A stretch of 64,000 nucleotides of DNA from the NCBI RefSeq assembly GCF_023065955.2, contig NW_026622908.1, forward strand, positions 48,395,367 through 48,459,366. Reading direction: 5' to 3'. A model generated the notes under the pieces. That model did no database searches and was not told the DNA's origin. It saw only the letters and a list, made by a program, of their open reading frames with translations. The position numbers and the translations under genes are program-made. Positions 34,462-44,472 of the stretch are shown piece by piece. The DNA comes from Ursus arctos. Its lineage: Eukaryota; Chordata; Mammalia; Carnivora; Ursidae. How positions within the stretch are numbered: the first letter of the stretch is position 1; each line of letters starts with the position of its first letter.

Positions 34462-35560
34462 GCAGCTCCAAAAGGGACTTCTCGACATCCAGATGGCCAA
34501 CAGACACATGAAAGAATACTCCACATCAGTCAGCAACAGGGAAACACGAATCACAATGAGACACCATCGCCCACCTGTCAGAATGGCTACAATTAACAAG
34601 TCAGGACACGACAGATGGTGGCGAGGATGCGGAGAAAAGGGAACCCTGGAGGGCCACGGGGGGGCTCAGTTGGTGAAGCATCTGCCTTCGGCTCAGGTCA
34701 TGATTGCAGGGTCCTGGGATCGAGCCCCACGTTGGGCTCCTGCTCAGTGGAGAGCCTGCTTCTGCCTCTCCCCCCAGCTCATGCACAGGCGAGTTCTCTC
34801 TCTCTCTCTGTCTTAAGTAAATAAAATATTAAAAAAAAAAAAAAGAAAGAAAGGGGATCACTCCTACACTCTTGGTAGGAATGCAAGCTGGTGCAGCCAC
34901 TCTGGAAAACAGTATGGAGGGTCCTCAAAAAGTTGAAAATAGAGCTACCCTATAACCCAGCAATTGCACTACTGGGTATTGACCCCAAAGATACAAATGT
35001 AATGATCTGAAGGGGCCCCTGCACCCCAATGTTCACAGCAGCAATGTCCACAATAGCCAAACTATGGAAAGAGCCCAGATGTCCATCGAGAGATGAGTGG
35101 ACAGACAAGATGTGGTGTATATACACAACGGAATACTACTCAGCCATCAAAAAACGAAATCTTACCATTTGCAATGACATGGATGGAACTAGAGGGTATT
35201 ATGCTCAGTGAAATAAGTCAATGAGAGAAAGACAATGATCATATGATCTCACTCCTCTGTGGAATTTAAGAAATGAAACAAAGGAGCACAGGGGAAGGGA
35301 GGGAAAAATAAAACAAGGCGAAATCAGAGAGGGAGACAAACATAAGAGACTCTAAGTCATAGGAAACAAACGGAGGGTGGCTGGAGGGGAGGGGGTGGGG
35401 GCACGGGAAACTGGGTGATGGGCATTGAGGAGGGCACACGGTGGAATGAGCACTGGGTGTTGTATGAGACTGATGAATCACAGGCCTGTACCTTTGAAAC
35501 CAGTAATACATCATATGTCAATTAATTGAATTTAAATGAACAAATGTTTTAAAAAAAAAA
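34462..35560 (+). mobile_element. Carnivore L1, 3' end, sense
   Basis: ORF2 tail (AATGAGACACCATCGCCCAC; GGTAGGAATGCAAGCTGGTG; GGAATACTACTCAGCCATCA), then the carnivore 3' UTR and an A10 tail at about 35551. 5'-truncated in ORF2. A SINE interrupts it at 34650-34844. Relatively well preserved. Confidence 0.93.
34650..34844 (+). mobile_element. Carnivore SINE inside the L1
   Basis: Head GGGGGGCTCAGTTGGTGAAG, A14 tail. Approximate target-site duplication GAAAAGGGAACCCT versus GAAAGGGGATCACT. Confidence 0.92.
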
Positions 35561-36381
35561 GGCACTTCCTGTGAAGCCGCAGTCAGCACCCCTGCAGCAG
35601 CGGCTGGGGAAGGAAGGGGTGATGGCCAGGAAAATACCTTACTCTGAGCTCGCCCCGGGCCTCCAGGGAGAGAGGGACCTACTCAAGGGTTGTTTCAGAT
35701 CCCTCGTGTGGGACATGAATGCTAGCTGCTCCTTATTTCTTTGTAAAGGGAAACTCTATTTCCTACTTGTCTGGCCAGTTAATGACCCCTTTTCCTCAAA
35801 CTGCTAATTCATCAAGTTCCAGCACGTGGGCTTCACAAGAGGAAGAGACATCTTATGTCCCGGACGTTTGAAACATCTGGCTTGATAGAGTGTTGATTTG
35901 AGTAGGTTCACGGAAATATCAGTCTTATTTTCCTGTGCAATTAAAAAGTTTGGTAAGTTTTCACAACTGTTACCGAGTGTTTTGTTCCCCCCGATTATCT
36001 GGCCTTGGAAATTCATTAGAAGAAGTCTTGCAAAACTCCTCAGACTTTCAATAGACAGAGCAGGTCTTGATGTAAGCAACCTTCCAAGGCGATCTGACCA
36101 AGAGCTGCTGGGGGACAGCACAGGCAGCTGTGTGACCCCTGCTGCCTGGACAGACACCCAGCAGGGCCAGAGGCAGACACGGAGGGAGACCCTGCTCCAT
36201 TCGTGAAGGGGCCGAGATGTATAGGGATTGGTAAGAGTGGGTCTCCCCAAGACACCCTCCTCTTGATACCTGGCTCGATGCCGCCTTACCAGGTTCCTGA
36301 TGCTGTGCATGGGTGGGGCACAGCCGCTGCGGCCTGCAGATCACCCCAGCCGCCACTTTAGTAGAGTGTCGGCCACAAATC
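35561..36381. other. Intergenic, nothing recognised
   Basis: Unique-looking DNA between two L1 ends; no exon seen. Confidence 0.45.
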
Positions 36382-37630
36382 CTATTTTATTTTATTTATT
36401 TCATTTATTTAATTTTATTTTGTAGTTTTTATTTAAATTCCAATTAGTTAACATACGGTGTGGTATGAGCTTCAGGTGTACAATATGGTGATTCAAGAGT
36501 TCCATATATCACCCGGGGCTCATCACGGCCAGCGCCCTCCCTGACTCCCTTCACCTATCTCCCCCACCCCTGCCCACCTCCTCTCTGGTGACCATGAGTG
36601 TGCTCTCTAGAGTTAAGGAAGAGTCTGTTTCTTGGTTTGTCTTTCTCTCCCCCCTCCCTTTGCTCATTTGTTTTCTTTCTTAAATTCCACATCTGAGTGA
36701 AATCATAGGTTATTTATCTTTGACTGACTTATTTTGCTTAGAATAGTACTTTCTAGCTCCATTCATGTAGTTGCAAATGGCGAGATTACATTCTTTTTGA
36801 TGGCTGAGTGACATTACACACACTCACACACCACCTCTTCTTTATCCCTTCATCGGTGGATACAGACTTGGACTGTCTCCATAGTTTGGCTATTGTGGAC
36901 ATTGCTGCTATGAACACTGGGGTTGCAGGGACCCCTTCGGATCACTATATATGTATCTTTGGGGTAAACACCCAGGAGTGCAATCACTGGGTTGTAGGGT
37001 AGCTCTATTTTCAACTTTCTGAGGACCCTCCATACTGCTCCACAGTGGCCGCCCCAGCTTGCGTTCCCACACAGTGTAAGAGGAAGGTGCCCCTCTCTCC
37101 GCATCCTCGCCAACACCTGTCGTTTCCTGCGGTGTTCGTTTTAGCCATTCTGACCGGAGTGAGGTGGTGTCTCCCTGTGGTTTTGATTTGCATTTCCCTG
37201 CTGCTTGGTGATGTTGACCACCTTTTCCTGTCTGTTGCCCATCTGCATGTCTTACTGCAAAAGTGTCTACTCAGGTCTTCTGCCTGTTTCTTAACTGGAT
37301 TATTTGTTTTTTCAGTGTGAGTTTGGTAAGTTCTTTATAGATTTTTAGGTACTAACCCTTTATCAGGTATGTCATCTGCGAATATCTTCTCCCATTCCGT
37401 ACGCTGCCTTTTAGTTTTGTTGACTGTTTCCTTCACTGTCCAGAAGCTTCTTGTCTTGAAGTCCCAACAGTCCTTTTTTGGTTTGTCTTGTCCTTGCCTC
37501 CGGTGACATGTCTAGTGAGAAGCTGCTAGCGACAAGGTCAGAGGGTGCTGCCTGTGTTCTCCTCTAGGATTTTGATGGTTTCCTGTTCCACATTTAGATC
37601 TTTCACCCATTTTGAATTTATTTTCCACAA
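36382..37630 (-). mobile_element. Carnivore L1, 3' end, antisense
   Basis: Read in reverse: 3' UTR (AATTCCAATTAGTTAACATA on plus near 36438; GTGACCATGAGTGTGCTCTC), then the ORF2 end (CATCGGTGGATACAGACTTG; ATTCTGACCGGAGTGAGGTG). Truncated at about 37630. It lies opposite in orientation to the L1 at 34.5-35.6 kb. Confidence 0.9.
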
Positions 37631-38368
37631 AACCAATTGTAAATATTCCAGGAACCACATTGTAAAAAAGCAAAAGGAAACGAGTAAGATTTATTTTAAT
37701 GATCTATTTTATTTGACCCAATAAATCCAAAATATCTCAACATATAATCAGTTAAAAATATTATCAATGAAACACATTATATCTTATAAAATTTTTTTTT
37801 CTCACCAAGCCTTCAAAATGATGGGTGTTTTATACTTAATGCACTTTTCCATTGGGACTCACTCAAGGCCACAGTAAGGCCACAGACACCGCCAGCCTGG
37901 AAGCCCTCAAAGGAGTGGGGGCCAACCAGGAGGACCACTGGAGGGGCAGTGAGAACAGGGCCGGCAGGTGTGGCCACACGTAAGTACTGGGAGGAGGCGC
38001 TGGGGGCCTTGGAAGCTCCAGGGGAGATGGGGCAGACCCTAACCTGGAGCCACAAGACCAGAGCAGGAGGGACTGGAGGGAACTGGACCCTGAACAAGGG
38101 TTGGAGAAGGAGCCGGGCCTCCGTCGGCGTTCTTTCTGCTGTGTGAAGGGTGGGCCCAGCCGTGGCTGCAGCACCAACACCGGGCCTGCTCTACCGCAGG
38201 TGAGACGTTTCTCTTGCTCTGATGACACCATCTTTCTGTGGGGGTGGACCGTGGCGGAAAAGGAAAGAGCGTAAGTTCAGAAGGACCGGGGTGAGGCAAC
38301 CCCCTTTCGAGAGCCGGCTCTGTGCACATTTTCTCTCCACCCCTCCCCCCAAGATCCTCGGCTGTAGG
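37631..38368. other. Intergenic between L1 and IFITM cluster
   Basis: AT-rich to about 37860, then GC-rich. No exon seen. Confidence 0.45.
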
Positions 38369-38580
38369 TGACCTGATGGGGGCAGGAGGGGGGAGGAAAT
38401 GTGGGGTGCGCAGACATGCAGGCCTTGGGCTCCCAGCTGCTGCCACATGGCCTGGAGCCTCCTTCTCCCCCCACGGCTGGCTCCTCACGTCATGGGGACC
38501 CCTGAGATGCTGGAGGCCCCTTCCGGGACAGGCAACACAGGCTGCTGGGTCCTGCCCTACGAGCACAAAACGCTCAGAAC
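38369..38580 (+). repeat. Inverted duplicate of 43672-43905 (5' flanks of IFITM units A and C)
   Basis: GTGACCTGATGGGGGCAGGA through CAGCTGCTGCCACATGGCCT to GGCAACACAGGCTGCTGGGT matches the complement of 43672-43905 with few differences; the other copy has about 20 extra bases (around 43745-43765). It places units A and C in a head-on paralogous relationship. Confidence 0.85.
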
Positions 38581-39830
38581 CTGACACTCAGGGGTTGACC
38601 CACCTCTTGGAGCCAGTCAAATCACCCCGTTACAAAACACCAGGATGAGAAACTTCAGAGAAAGCGGAAGGAAGCTGACATGGGGAGAGGGGACCCTGAT
38701 GTGGGGCTGACCTCCACTTGGGCCACCTCCTGCATCCGGACCTCACCCTACAAATTGTCAAAACTCTGGCAACCTAATTGCACTTCCGGGCCCTTCTTCC
38801 CTGGTGAACACAGCGACGCCCCCTAAACTTAAACGTGTTCTAGCAAGAGTATAAGGTTCCTGTAATGGAGGCCACCAAGGCTCGTTTCCTGTGACGACCA
38901 CCGTGGTCACCATCCAGACAGAGATGCCTGTGCGCGACCACATCGTCTGGTCCCTGTTCAACACCATCTTCATGAACTGGTGCTGCCTGGGCTTCGTGGC
39001 CTTCGCCTACTCCGTGAAGGTGGGTGCGTGTGTGAGACCATTCCCAGGGAGAGCACAGGTTGAGGCTGCATGGGAGGGCATGGGACGGCAGGGTCAGCCT
39101 ACGTTCCCACCATCCCCAAGAAGATCTCCCTCCCAGCCTAATTAGGGAAATTACATCCTCCACACACTTTGGATTCAGACCTCAAGTCTGGTCCAAAAGA
39201 ACCAAAAGGTACTCAAAGGCTACTCACCCCTGATGGGGTGGGAGGCGAGTGAAGGGGCCAAAGCAGAAGGAGGACAAGCCCTGGGGTCTCCAGGAGAGGC
39301 TGAGAGTCTGAGGAAGGACACGGAGGCCCCAGGAGAGAGGGGCCCACGGGGCACCGTCCCGCTCAGGCTCCAGGGAATGGGGAGGGTGGGTCCCCAATCT
39401 GGGTGAAGGGCAGGTGGAGCCTTCTCTGGGCAGGGACCAGCCGGGGCTGGGCGGGGGGGCCCTGAGTCCCTGGCTCTCACCAGGACCTGGTCCTGATCCC
39501 ACGCTCTATCTCTTCTCCCCAGTCTAGGGACCGGAAGATGGTGGGTGACATGACTGGGGCCCGGACTTATGCCTCCACCGCTAAGTGCCTGAACGTCTTG
39601 GTCCTGGTCCTGGGCCTCCTTACGACCATCATTTTCATCGTTATCATTATCATTCGCGCATATTCTTCGTAGCGTTTTACAGAATATAAGGCAACAGAGA
39701 GGGTACTATTAGCTGTCTATGGCCAAGAACCCCAAGTCCTCCACCACACGCTGCTGGCCCCGCGTCCGTGGCTGCTGGCCGTGTCCCTTAGCACCCAGCC
39801 CTTTACGTGTCTACAACTGAATTCAATAAA
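38580..39830 (+). pseudogene. IFITM unit A: two-exon IFITM paralogue with a lost start codon
   Basis: Exon 1 coding homology is 38855-39019 and exon 2 is 39523-39672, with GT (39020) and AG (39521-39522) borders and AATAAA at 39825-39830. The reading frame [19 protein letters not shown], then [20 protein letters not shown], and a 49-codon exon 2 ending RAYSS are intact. Upstream, however, the frame meets TAA at 38852 with no ATG after it; the nearby ATG at 38865 is in another frame and hits TGA within ten codons. The first in-frame ATG (38924) would begin just before the membrane domain and give 81 residues. The family proline in VPDHIVW is arginine here. Because the intron is kept, it is a duplicated, not retrotransposed, copy. 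A short product cannot be excluded. Confidence 0.8.
38644..38657 (+). promoter_or_regulatory. Decayed ISRE-like element of IFITM unit A
   Basis: GGATGAGAAACTTCA aligns with GGAAACAGAAACTTC in front of unit D, but the first GAAA half is lost. This fits reduced interferon response of unit A. Confidence 0.5.
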
Positions 39831-40806
39831 GTACACTTGTGTGTGACGGTGCTGTGATGTCCCCTGGGGGTGGGGGCACTGCTGAAGTGCCTAGCCTGCC
39901 CCTGACACTGAGCCCACCTCCCCTCCCTGCCCAGCTGTGCGGCTCTGAGGGGCCAGGGCCTAGCCTCAGGTTGTGCTGGTTTCTGGCCTCTGCTGGGAGC
40001 AAGAGCTGGACCAGGGTCCTAGGATGGGGGTCCCCGACCCAAGGACGTCCCGTGTCCAGAACACCCTTGGTCCCGAGGGTAAGGCTCCCTGACTCTCGGG
40101 TGTGTGGAGGCAGTGGTGCTGGGGTGAATGGGCAGCTCAGGTCCTCTGGGGAGGCCTTGGGGTTTTTGTATCTGTGAGTGCAGCTGCTGGAGACCCGGAC
40201 CTCCCAGCCCCTCTGGGCCGATCCAGACATTGCTGTACCCTGCTGCTGCCCCCTCCAGCTCACCAGCTCTGTCCTTCTCCTCTGGGAGTGGGGGTAGGGA
40301 CAGCCCGTGAGTGGCCCGGGGGAAGGACAGAGTTCTCAACTGTGGACCGACTGCAAAAGCCAATCATCAGACCCGTGGCTACGCCCCAGTGGACAGAAAG
40401 CCTGAGCGGAAGGACTCCCTCCCTCCACCCAAACCGAACTGGCCCTCAGGGTGGAGCAGCCGCCCAGTGCCCCGGGAAGGGTCTGGGTCTCCCAGCCCCT
40501 GGGGCCCTTGGGCATTGGGTGTGAGCTTTCGCCAGAGCCTGGGCTGCCCGCGGGCAGTGGGGGCCATCCTCAGCCCCGTGCACGAGGAGCTTGCCCCAGG
40601 CCCGTGCTCCTGTCTGGGGCCCCCGGAGGGGGTGGGTGGGGGACACGGTCTACACGGTCACCCTGGAGAGGCTGGAGAAGTCCAGGGGCCCCAGGCGGAT
40701 GTCAAGGTGGGCACTCTTATCCAGGTGCACCTTGCCTGTGGGGCGTCCAGGCTTGCCTGGGTTCCAGCAGTGGGGCCAGGTCGGTCCCGAGGCTCCCCTT
40801 GAAGTC
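39735..40806 (+). repeat. Left arm of 1.07-kb inverted repeat (3' flank of unit A)
   Basis: From CCAAGTCCTCCACCACACGC in the unit A 3' UTR to CTCCCCTTGAAGTC the sequence matches the complement of 46986-48064 almost base for base. Only scattered substitutions are visible, roughly 98-99% identity by eye. Both arms include the polyadenylation signal of their IFITM unit. Confidence 0.95.
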
Positions 40807-41530
40807 CGTAGCTCTTCATGCCACCTCCCTTCTCCCTCCCTCCCTCCTTTCCTCCCTCCCCTCCTCAGTCCTTTCCCGGTGATGCACCTGCATTAAGTGC
40901 CTAACTTAATCAGAAGTACCCATTTCAGAGACAGCTATGTCAAATAAGCACATTCCCAGCCTAATGACAAGGTAACGTGCTTGGCCACCTGGGAAAGATT
41001 TTGGTTGGTTTTGATAACTGTTTGGACCCAGATTTCCTGCTGTTCTGTTTTCAGCTCCCTGTAGTCAGGTGCTCCTTTGGTCAAACTTCCTCTCTCTCTC
41101 TCTTCCTGTCTCCCTTCCCTCTACCCCACTTCCTCCAACCCCCACCTCAGAACTTGTGTGTGGGGATAGCTGTGTGTGTAGTTTCCAGGTCTCATATTCA
41201 GAAGTTTTTCACGTTTGCTGGTAGCTGTAGCTGAAGGGCTTCTTGTAATGTAAGAACCACCAAGGTGGGTCAACCACCACACTGGTTATCGATCAGCTGA
41301 GCCAGAGGAGAACAGGTAGAACTGTGGGGAGATGCCAGCCTACAGGAAATACCCCAGGGCCACCCACACCCCTAAACAGGAAAGCAGGGTAGCTGTCAAG
41401 GCCTCACTTGAGTGTGAGGGACAGGAAGCTCCCCTAACCCCTCTGGCTCCTCCCACCTGACCCTGGTGTAACCTGACACTCAGTCATTGGTCCATCCTCT
41501 GGGGACATAGCCAGTTACCACTTTAGAAAA
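40807..41530. other. Cluster spacer with a pyrimidine tract
   Basis: About 40822-40866 is C/T-rich (CTCCCTCCCTCCTTTCC type). No exon is seen until the promoter of unit B. Confidence 0.5.
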
Positions 41531-41534
41531 AGCA

Positions 41535-41547
41535 GGAAATAGAAACT
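41535..41547 (+). promoter_or_regulatory. ISRE of IFITM unit B
   Basis: GGAAATAGAAACT fits the GAAANNGAAA interferon-stimulated response element consensus, 96 bp before the unit B ATG. A second weaker copy (GAAGTGGAAACT) follows at about 41554-41565. Confidence 0.7.
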
Positions 41548-41642
41548 TTGGAGAAGTGGAAACTACTGGGTCAGGGAGGGCCCAGAGCACGGTGGGTCGG
41601 GCAGGCATCCACGTCCACACCACAGGTGCTCCGTCTCCCACC

Positions 41643-41756
41643 ATGAGCCGCAGCTGCCAGCCCTTCTTCCCTGGTGCCCACACCGGCGTCCCCCCGACCT
41701 ACAAGATGCTGAAGGAGGAGCACGAGGTGGCTGTACTTGGGGCGCCCCAGAGCTAA
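41643..41756 (+). pseudogene. IFITM unit B: N-terminal 37-codon fragment
   Basis: ATG with a good Kozak context (CCCACCATGA) opens [15 protein letters not shown], then [22 protein letters not shown] and TAA at 41754-41756. It is a near-copy of the first half of unit C exon 1, including about 100 bp of promoter, but homology stops dead at 41754, inside the exon. The membrane domains and exon 2 are missing. The sorting motif reads YKML where C has YEML. It could still be transcribed, but the peptide would lack any membrane anchor. Confidence 0.88.
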
Positions 41757-41764
41757 CCCTAACC
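41753..41764 (+). other. Telomere-like (CTAACC)2 at the unit B breakpoint
   Basis: Directly at the loss of homology with unit C the sequence reads CTAACCCTAACCC, two telomere-type hexamers. Twelve bases may be chance. Confidence 0.4.
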
Positions 41765-41772
41765 CAGGCCCC

Positions 41773-41925
41773 AGGCAGCGGGGGGGCCTGCTGTTGGCCA
41801 TCCCCGCCCCTCACTAACCTCACCCCACACCAGCACCAGGGCCAGCTTCTCTCCCACGTGTGCACATCGGCTGGGTCCATCGGGACAGCCTTCTGGGTCA
41901 GTGTGCGTCCACAGGACAACAGACC
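41773..41925 (+). repeat. Inverted duplicate of 44329-44472
   Basis: TGGCCATCCCCGCCCCTCAC, GGGCCAGCTTCTC and CGGCTGGGTCCATCGGGACA match the complement of the segment upstream of unit C at 44.33-44.47 kb with few changes. Confidence 0.85.
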
Positions 41926-42128
41926 TCTGGGAATGAGGGACCTCTGCCTCAAACCCTCGTCCACGTGTTTCCGCAGCTGGAGGCCAGATACAGGCAAGCC
42001 CACCCACCACGCACGTAACACAGAGCAGGGTACAGGTGGCCAATGGGGGACATGGGCTCAGGGGCAGGCTGGGGCATCTCAGCAGGGCCCCTCCGCAGGT
42101 GAAACGCCGCACCCTCACACACAAGAGC

Positions 42129-42134
42129 TTTATT
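42129..42134 (-). terminator. Polyadenylation signal of IFITM unit C
   Basis: AATAAA on minus (TTTATT on plus), 73 bp past the stop codon, in a 3' flank shared with unit D. Confidence 0.85.
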
Positions 42135-42206
42135 GACTTCCGTGGTAGACTGACACGTCCATGAAGTACCGTGACAGAGGTAACCGCCTCCGGCCACGGG
42201 CAGCTG

Positions 42207-42398
42207 CTAGGGTCCTCCATACTGTTTAATGACCTCTGATATTGTTTGGGAAATCATCAGTGATCCGGCGACAAAGAAAATGATGAACGTGATGGTCAGA
42301 AGGAGGCCCAGGACCAGGGCCCAGACGTTCAGGCACTTGGCGGTGGAGGCATAAGTCCGGGCCCCAGTCATGTCACCCACCATCTTCCGGTCCCTAGA
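42207..42398 (-). CDS. IFITM unit C exon 2
   Basis: Residues 84-146 plus stop TAG. Identical to units A and D through KCLNV, then wholly different ([16 protein letters not shown]). Confidence 0.95.
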   Translation of the reverse strand, partial: SRDRKMVGDMTGARTYASTAKCLNVWALVLGLLLTITFIIFFVAGSLMISQTISEVIKQYGGP

Positions 42399-43215
42399 CT
42401 GGGGAGAAGAGATAGAGCGTGGGATCAGGACCAGGTCCTGGTAAGAGCCAGGGACTCAGGGCCCCCCCGCCCAGCCCCGGCTGGTCCCTGCCCAGAGAAG
42501 GCTCCACCTGCCCTTCACCCAGATTGGGGACCCACCCTCCCCATTCCCTGGAGCCTGAGCGGGACGGTGCCCCGTGGGCCCCTCTCTCCTGGGGCCTCCG
42601 TGTCCTTCCTCAGACTCTCAGCCTCTCCTGGAGACCCCAGGGCTTGTCGTCCCTCTGCTTTGGCCCCTTCACTGGCCTCCCACCCCACCGGGAGTCAGTG
42701 TCCTGTGAGTTCCTGTTCTTTCTGGGAGAACCTTGGAGCCACAAGTGCATCTGAGGGTGTAATTTCTAGCATTGGTCAGTAGGGGAAGTCCTTGGAATCC
42801 TGGGGACAAAGGCTGCTCATGGCCCTCCCCAGGCCCCCTCCTGCAGCCTCACTGCAACCACACAGACACACACGCAGGCTCCCCACACCCCACGTGCCCT
42901 CTGGGCAGGCGGACCTCCGCAGGCTCACCGCACCTTCTGGGAGAGTCCCTCCCCACACGCACCCACCTTCACGGAGTAGGCGAAGGCCACGAAGCCCAGG
43001 CAGCACCAGTTCATGAAGATGGTGTTGAACAGGGACCAGACGATGTGGTCGGGCACGGCCGTCTCGCTGCGGATGGTGACCACGGTGGTCGTCCCGGGAG
43101 CCGAGCTCTGGGGCGCCCCGAGTACAGCCACCTCGTGCTCCTCCTTCAGCATCTCGTAGGTCGGGGGGACGCCGGTGTGGGCACCAGGGAAGAAGGGCTG
43201 GCAGCCGCGGCTCAT
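42207..43215 (-). CDS. IFITM unit C: intact IFITM3-like interferon-induced transmembrane protein
   Basis: Two exons, 42967-43215 and 42207-42398, give 146 residues with a 568-bp GT/AG intron. IFITM proteins (CD225/dispanin family) are small palmitoylated membrane proteins that block fusion of many enveloped viruses, mainly in endosomes. Seen here: PPTYEML with Tyr20 in a YxxL endocytic motif as in IFITM2/3; amphipathic stretch and re-entrant helix ([19 protein letters not shown]) with Cys71/Cys72; conserved loop SRDRKMVGD; Gly91/Gly95 (GDMTG); Cys105; then a transmembrane helix from about 108 to 130. Numbering matches human IFITM3 through Cys105. The C-terminus (to YGGP) is about 13 residues longer than human IFITM3. 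The start has a CCACCATGA context. Which human gene is orthologous cannot be fixed because of gene conversion. Confidence 0.95.
42399..42966 (-). repeat. Unit C intron, near-identical to unit D intron
   Basis: 568 bp, the same length as 48274-48841. Only about two to three substitutions are visible (for example CACACGCAGG versus CACATGCAGG, and CACCGCACC versus CACTGCACC). Confidence 0.95.
42967..43215 (-). CDS. IFITM unit C exon 1
   Basis: Residues 1-83, ending FAFAYSVK on a whole codon; donor GT at 42966-42965. Confidence 0.95.
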
Positions 43216-43293
43216 GGTGGGAGACGGAGCACCTGTGGTGTGGACGTGGATGCCCGACCGACCCACCGTGCTCTGGGCCCTCCCTGTCCCAGT

Positions 43294-43305
43294 AGTTTCG
43301 ATTTC
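43294..43305 (-). promoter_or_regulatory. ISRE of IFITM unit C
   Basis: GAAATCGAAACT on minus, a GAAANNGAAACT interferon-response element 79 bp upstream of the start codon. Its position is shared with the second ISRE-like site of unit B. Confidence 0.7.
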
Positions 43306-43393
43306 TCCAAAGATTCCTTTTTTGGTGTTCGGGGAAATTGGGAATTGGCTGGGGACTAGGGGGGCGGAACCAACTGCTGGGTGTCAGGTTACA

Positions 43394-43436
43394 CCAGAGT
43401 GGGGCGGGGGGGGGGGGCGGGCTGAGGGGGGGGGTT
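43394..43436 (+). other. G-run cluster upstream of unit C (possible G-quadruplex)
   Basis: GGGGCGGGGGGGGGGGGCGG then GGGGGGGGGT: several runs of four or more G within about 40 bp on plus, about 180-220 bp upstream of the unit C start. Confidence 0.7.
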
Positions 43437-43671
43437 TGTAGTCTCAGCAAGGCTTCCTGTCTCAACTCCTCCACCTCCTCCTTCATGGGTGAGGGTGGGC
43501 CCTGAGGACTTTTCCTGGCACGGGAGTCTCCCCACCCTTGCCCCCACCCCAGGCCCAAGCCTGCGGCAGGCCCTCACTGCCCACAGGGGTCACAGGCCTC
43601 CTTTCTGGAATCTGTTGACCTTTCCTGGTTCTGAAGTCCATGCTGGGGGGGCAGGGGCGGAGGGAGGAGTG

Positions 43672-43905
43672 TTTTGTGCTTGTAGGTCAGGACCCAGCAG
43701 CCTGTGTTGCCTGTCCCGGAAGGAGCCTCCAGCATCTCTCAAGGGTCCCCGGGAATAAGAAGGCTGGGGGCTCTGTGACGTGAGGAGCCAGCTGTGGGGG
43801 GAGAAGGAGGCTCCAGGCCATGTGGCAGCAGCTGGGAGCCCAAGGCCAGCACGTTTGTGCACCCCACCTTTCCTCGCCCCCTCCTGCCCCCATCAGGTCA
43901 CAGAG
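43672..43905 (-). repeat. Inverted duplicate of 38369-38580
   Basis: Upstream flank of unit C, complement of the upstream flank of unit A. Contains about 20 bp absent from the A copy. Confidence 0.85.
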
Positions 43906-44328
43906 GTGTGGTTCTGTGGCTCCTCCTTCTGTGCCCCCTTCTCCGGAGAGGGTCAGGTCAGCTTAGCAGCCAGGACATAGCTCTTTCTAAGAGTCAAGGC
44001 TCCAGTCATCCATCCTCTTGCTGCCTGCAGTCCTGGCCTGCGTGGAGCAGGGTGTGGGGCGCAGATGGCCCAGGCCTGGCCTGGCCTGTTAGGAGCTCTT
44101 GCCTTCCCCCCGGAGGCCCAGTTGAGTCAACGCCCCCAAACCAGCCTCAGGTCTGGGTCTCTGGCCCAGGTTTCCAGGTTCCCACCTTTCCAGCCCCCTC
44201 CCTGGGTTCCCGTCACAGGGTGTCAGCTGCTTCCTGCAGTGACCACCTCTAGGTTCCCCCCAATCACGTGTCCCCTGTCACCCCAGTCTTCTGTTAAATC
44301 CTGCCGTGGAAGCACCTGTGTGGTTCTG
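43906..44328. other. Cluster spacer, nothing recognised
   Basis: GC-rich, no exon or known repeat. Confidence 0.4.
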
Positions 44329-44472
44329 TTGTCCTGTGGACGCAGTGACCCAGAAGGCTGTCCCGATGGACCCAGCCGACGTGCACACGTGGGTGAGAAG
44401 CTGGCCCTGGTGCCCGGTGTGGGGTGAGGTCAGTGAGGGGCGGGGATGGCCACCTGCAGGCCCCACGCTGCC
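44329..44472 (-). repeat. Inverted duplicate of 41773-41925
   Basis: Partner of the segment that follows the unit B breakpoint. Confidence 0.85.

Noticed and set aside
40102..40802. Long frames at 40.1-40.8 kb repeated at 47.0-47.7 kb, looking like a conserved protein pair
   Set aside because: They are the same DNA in the two arms of the inverted repeat. Conservation reflects the recent duplication; the frames lie in IFITM 3' flanks and show no known motif.
42772..43359. 195-codon plus-strand frame opposite unit C
   Set aside because: Antisense shadow of IFITM exon 1 and intron; the minus strand has the family protein and splice sites.
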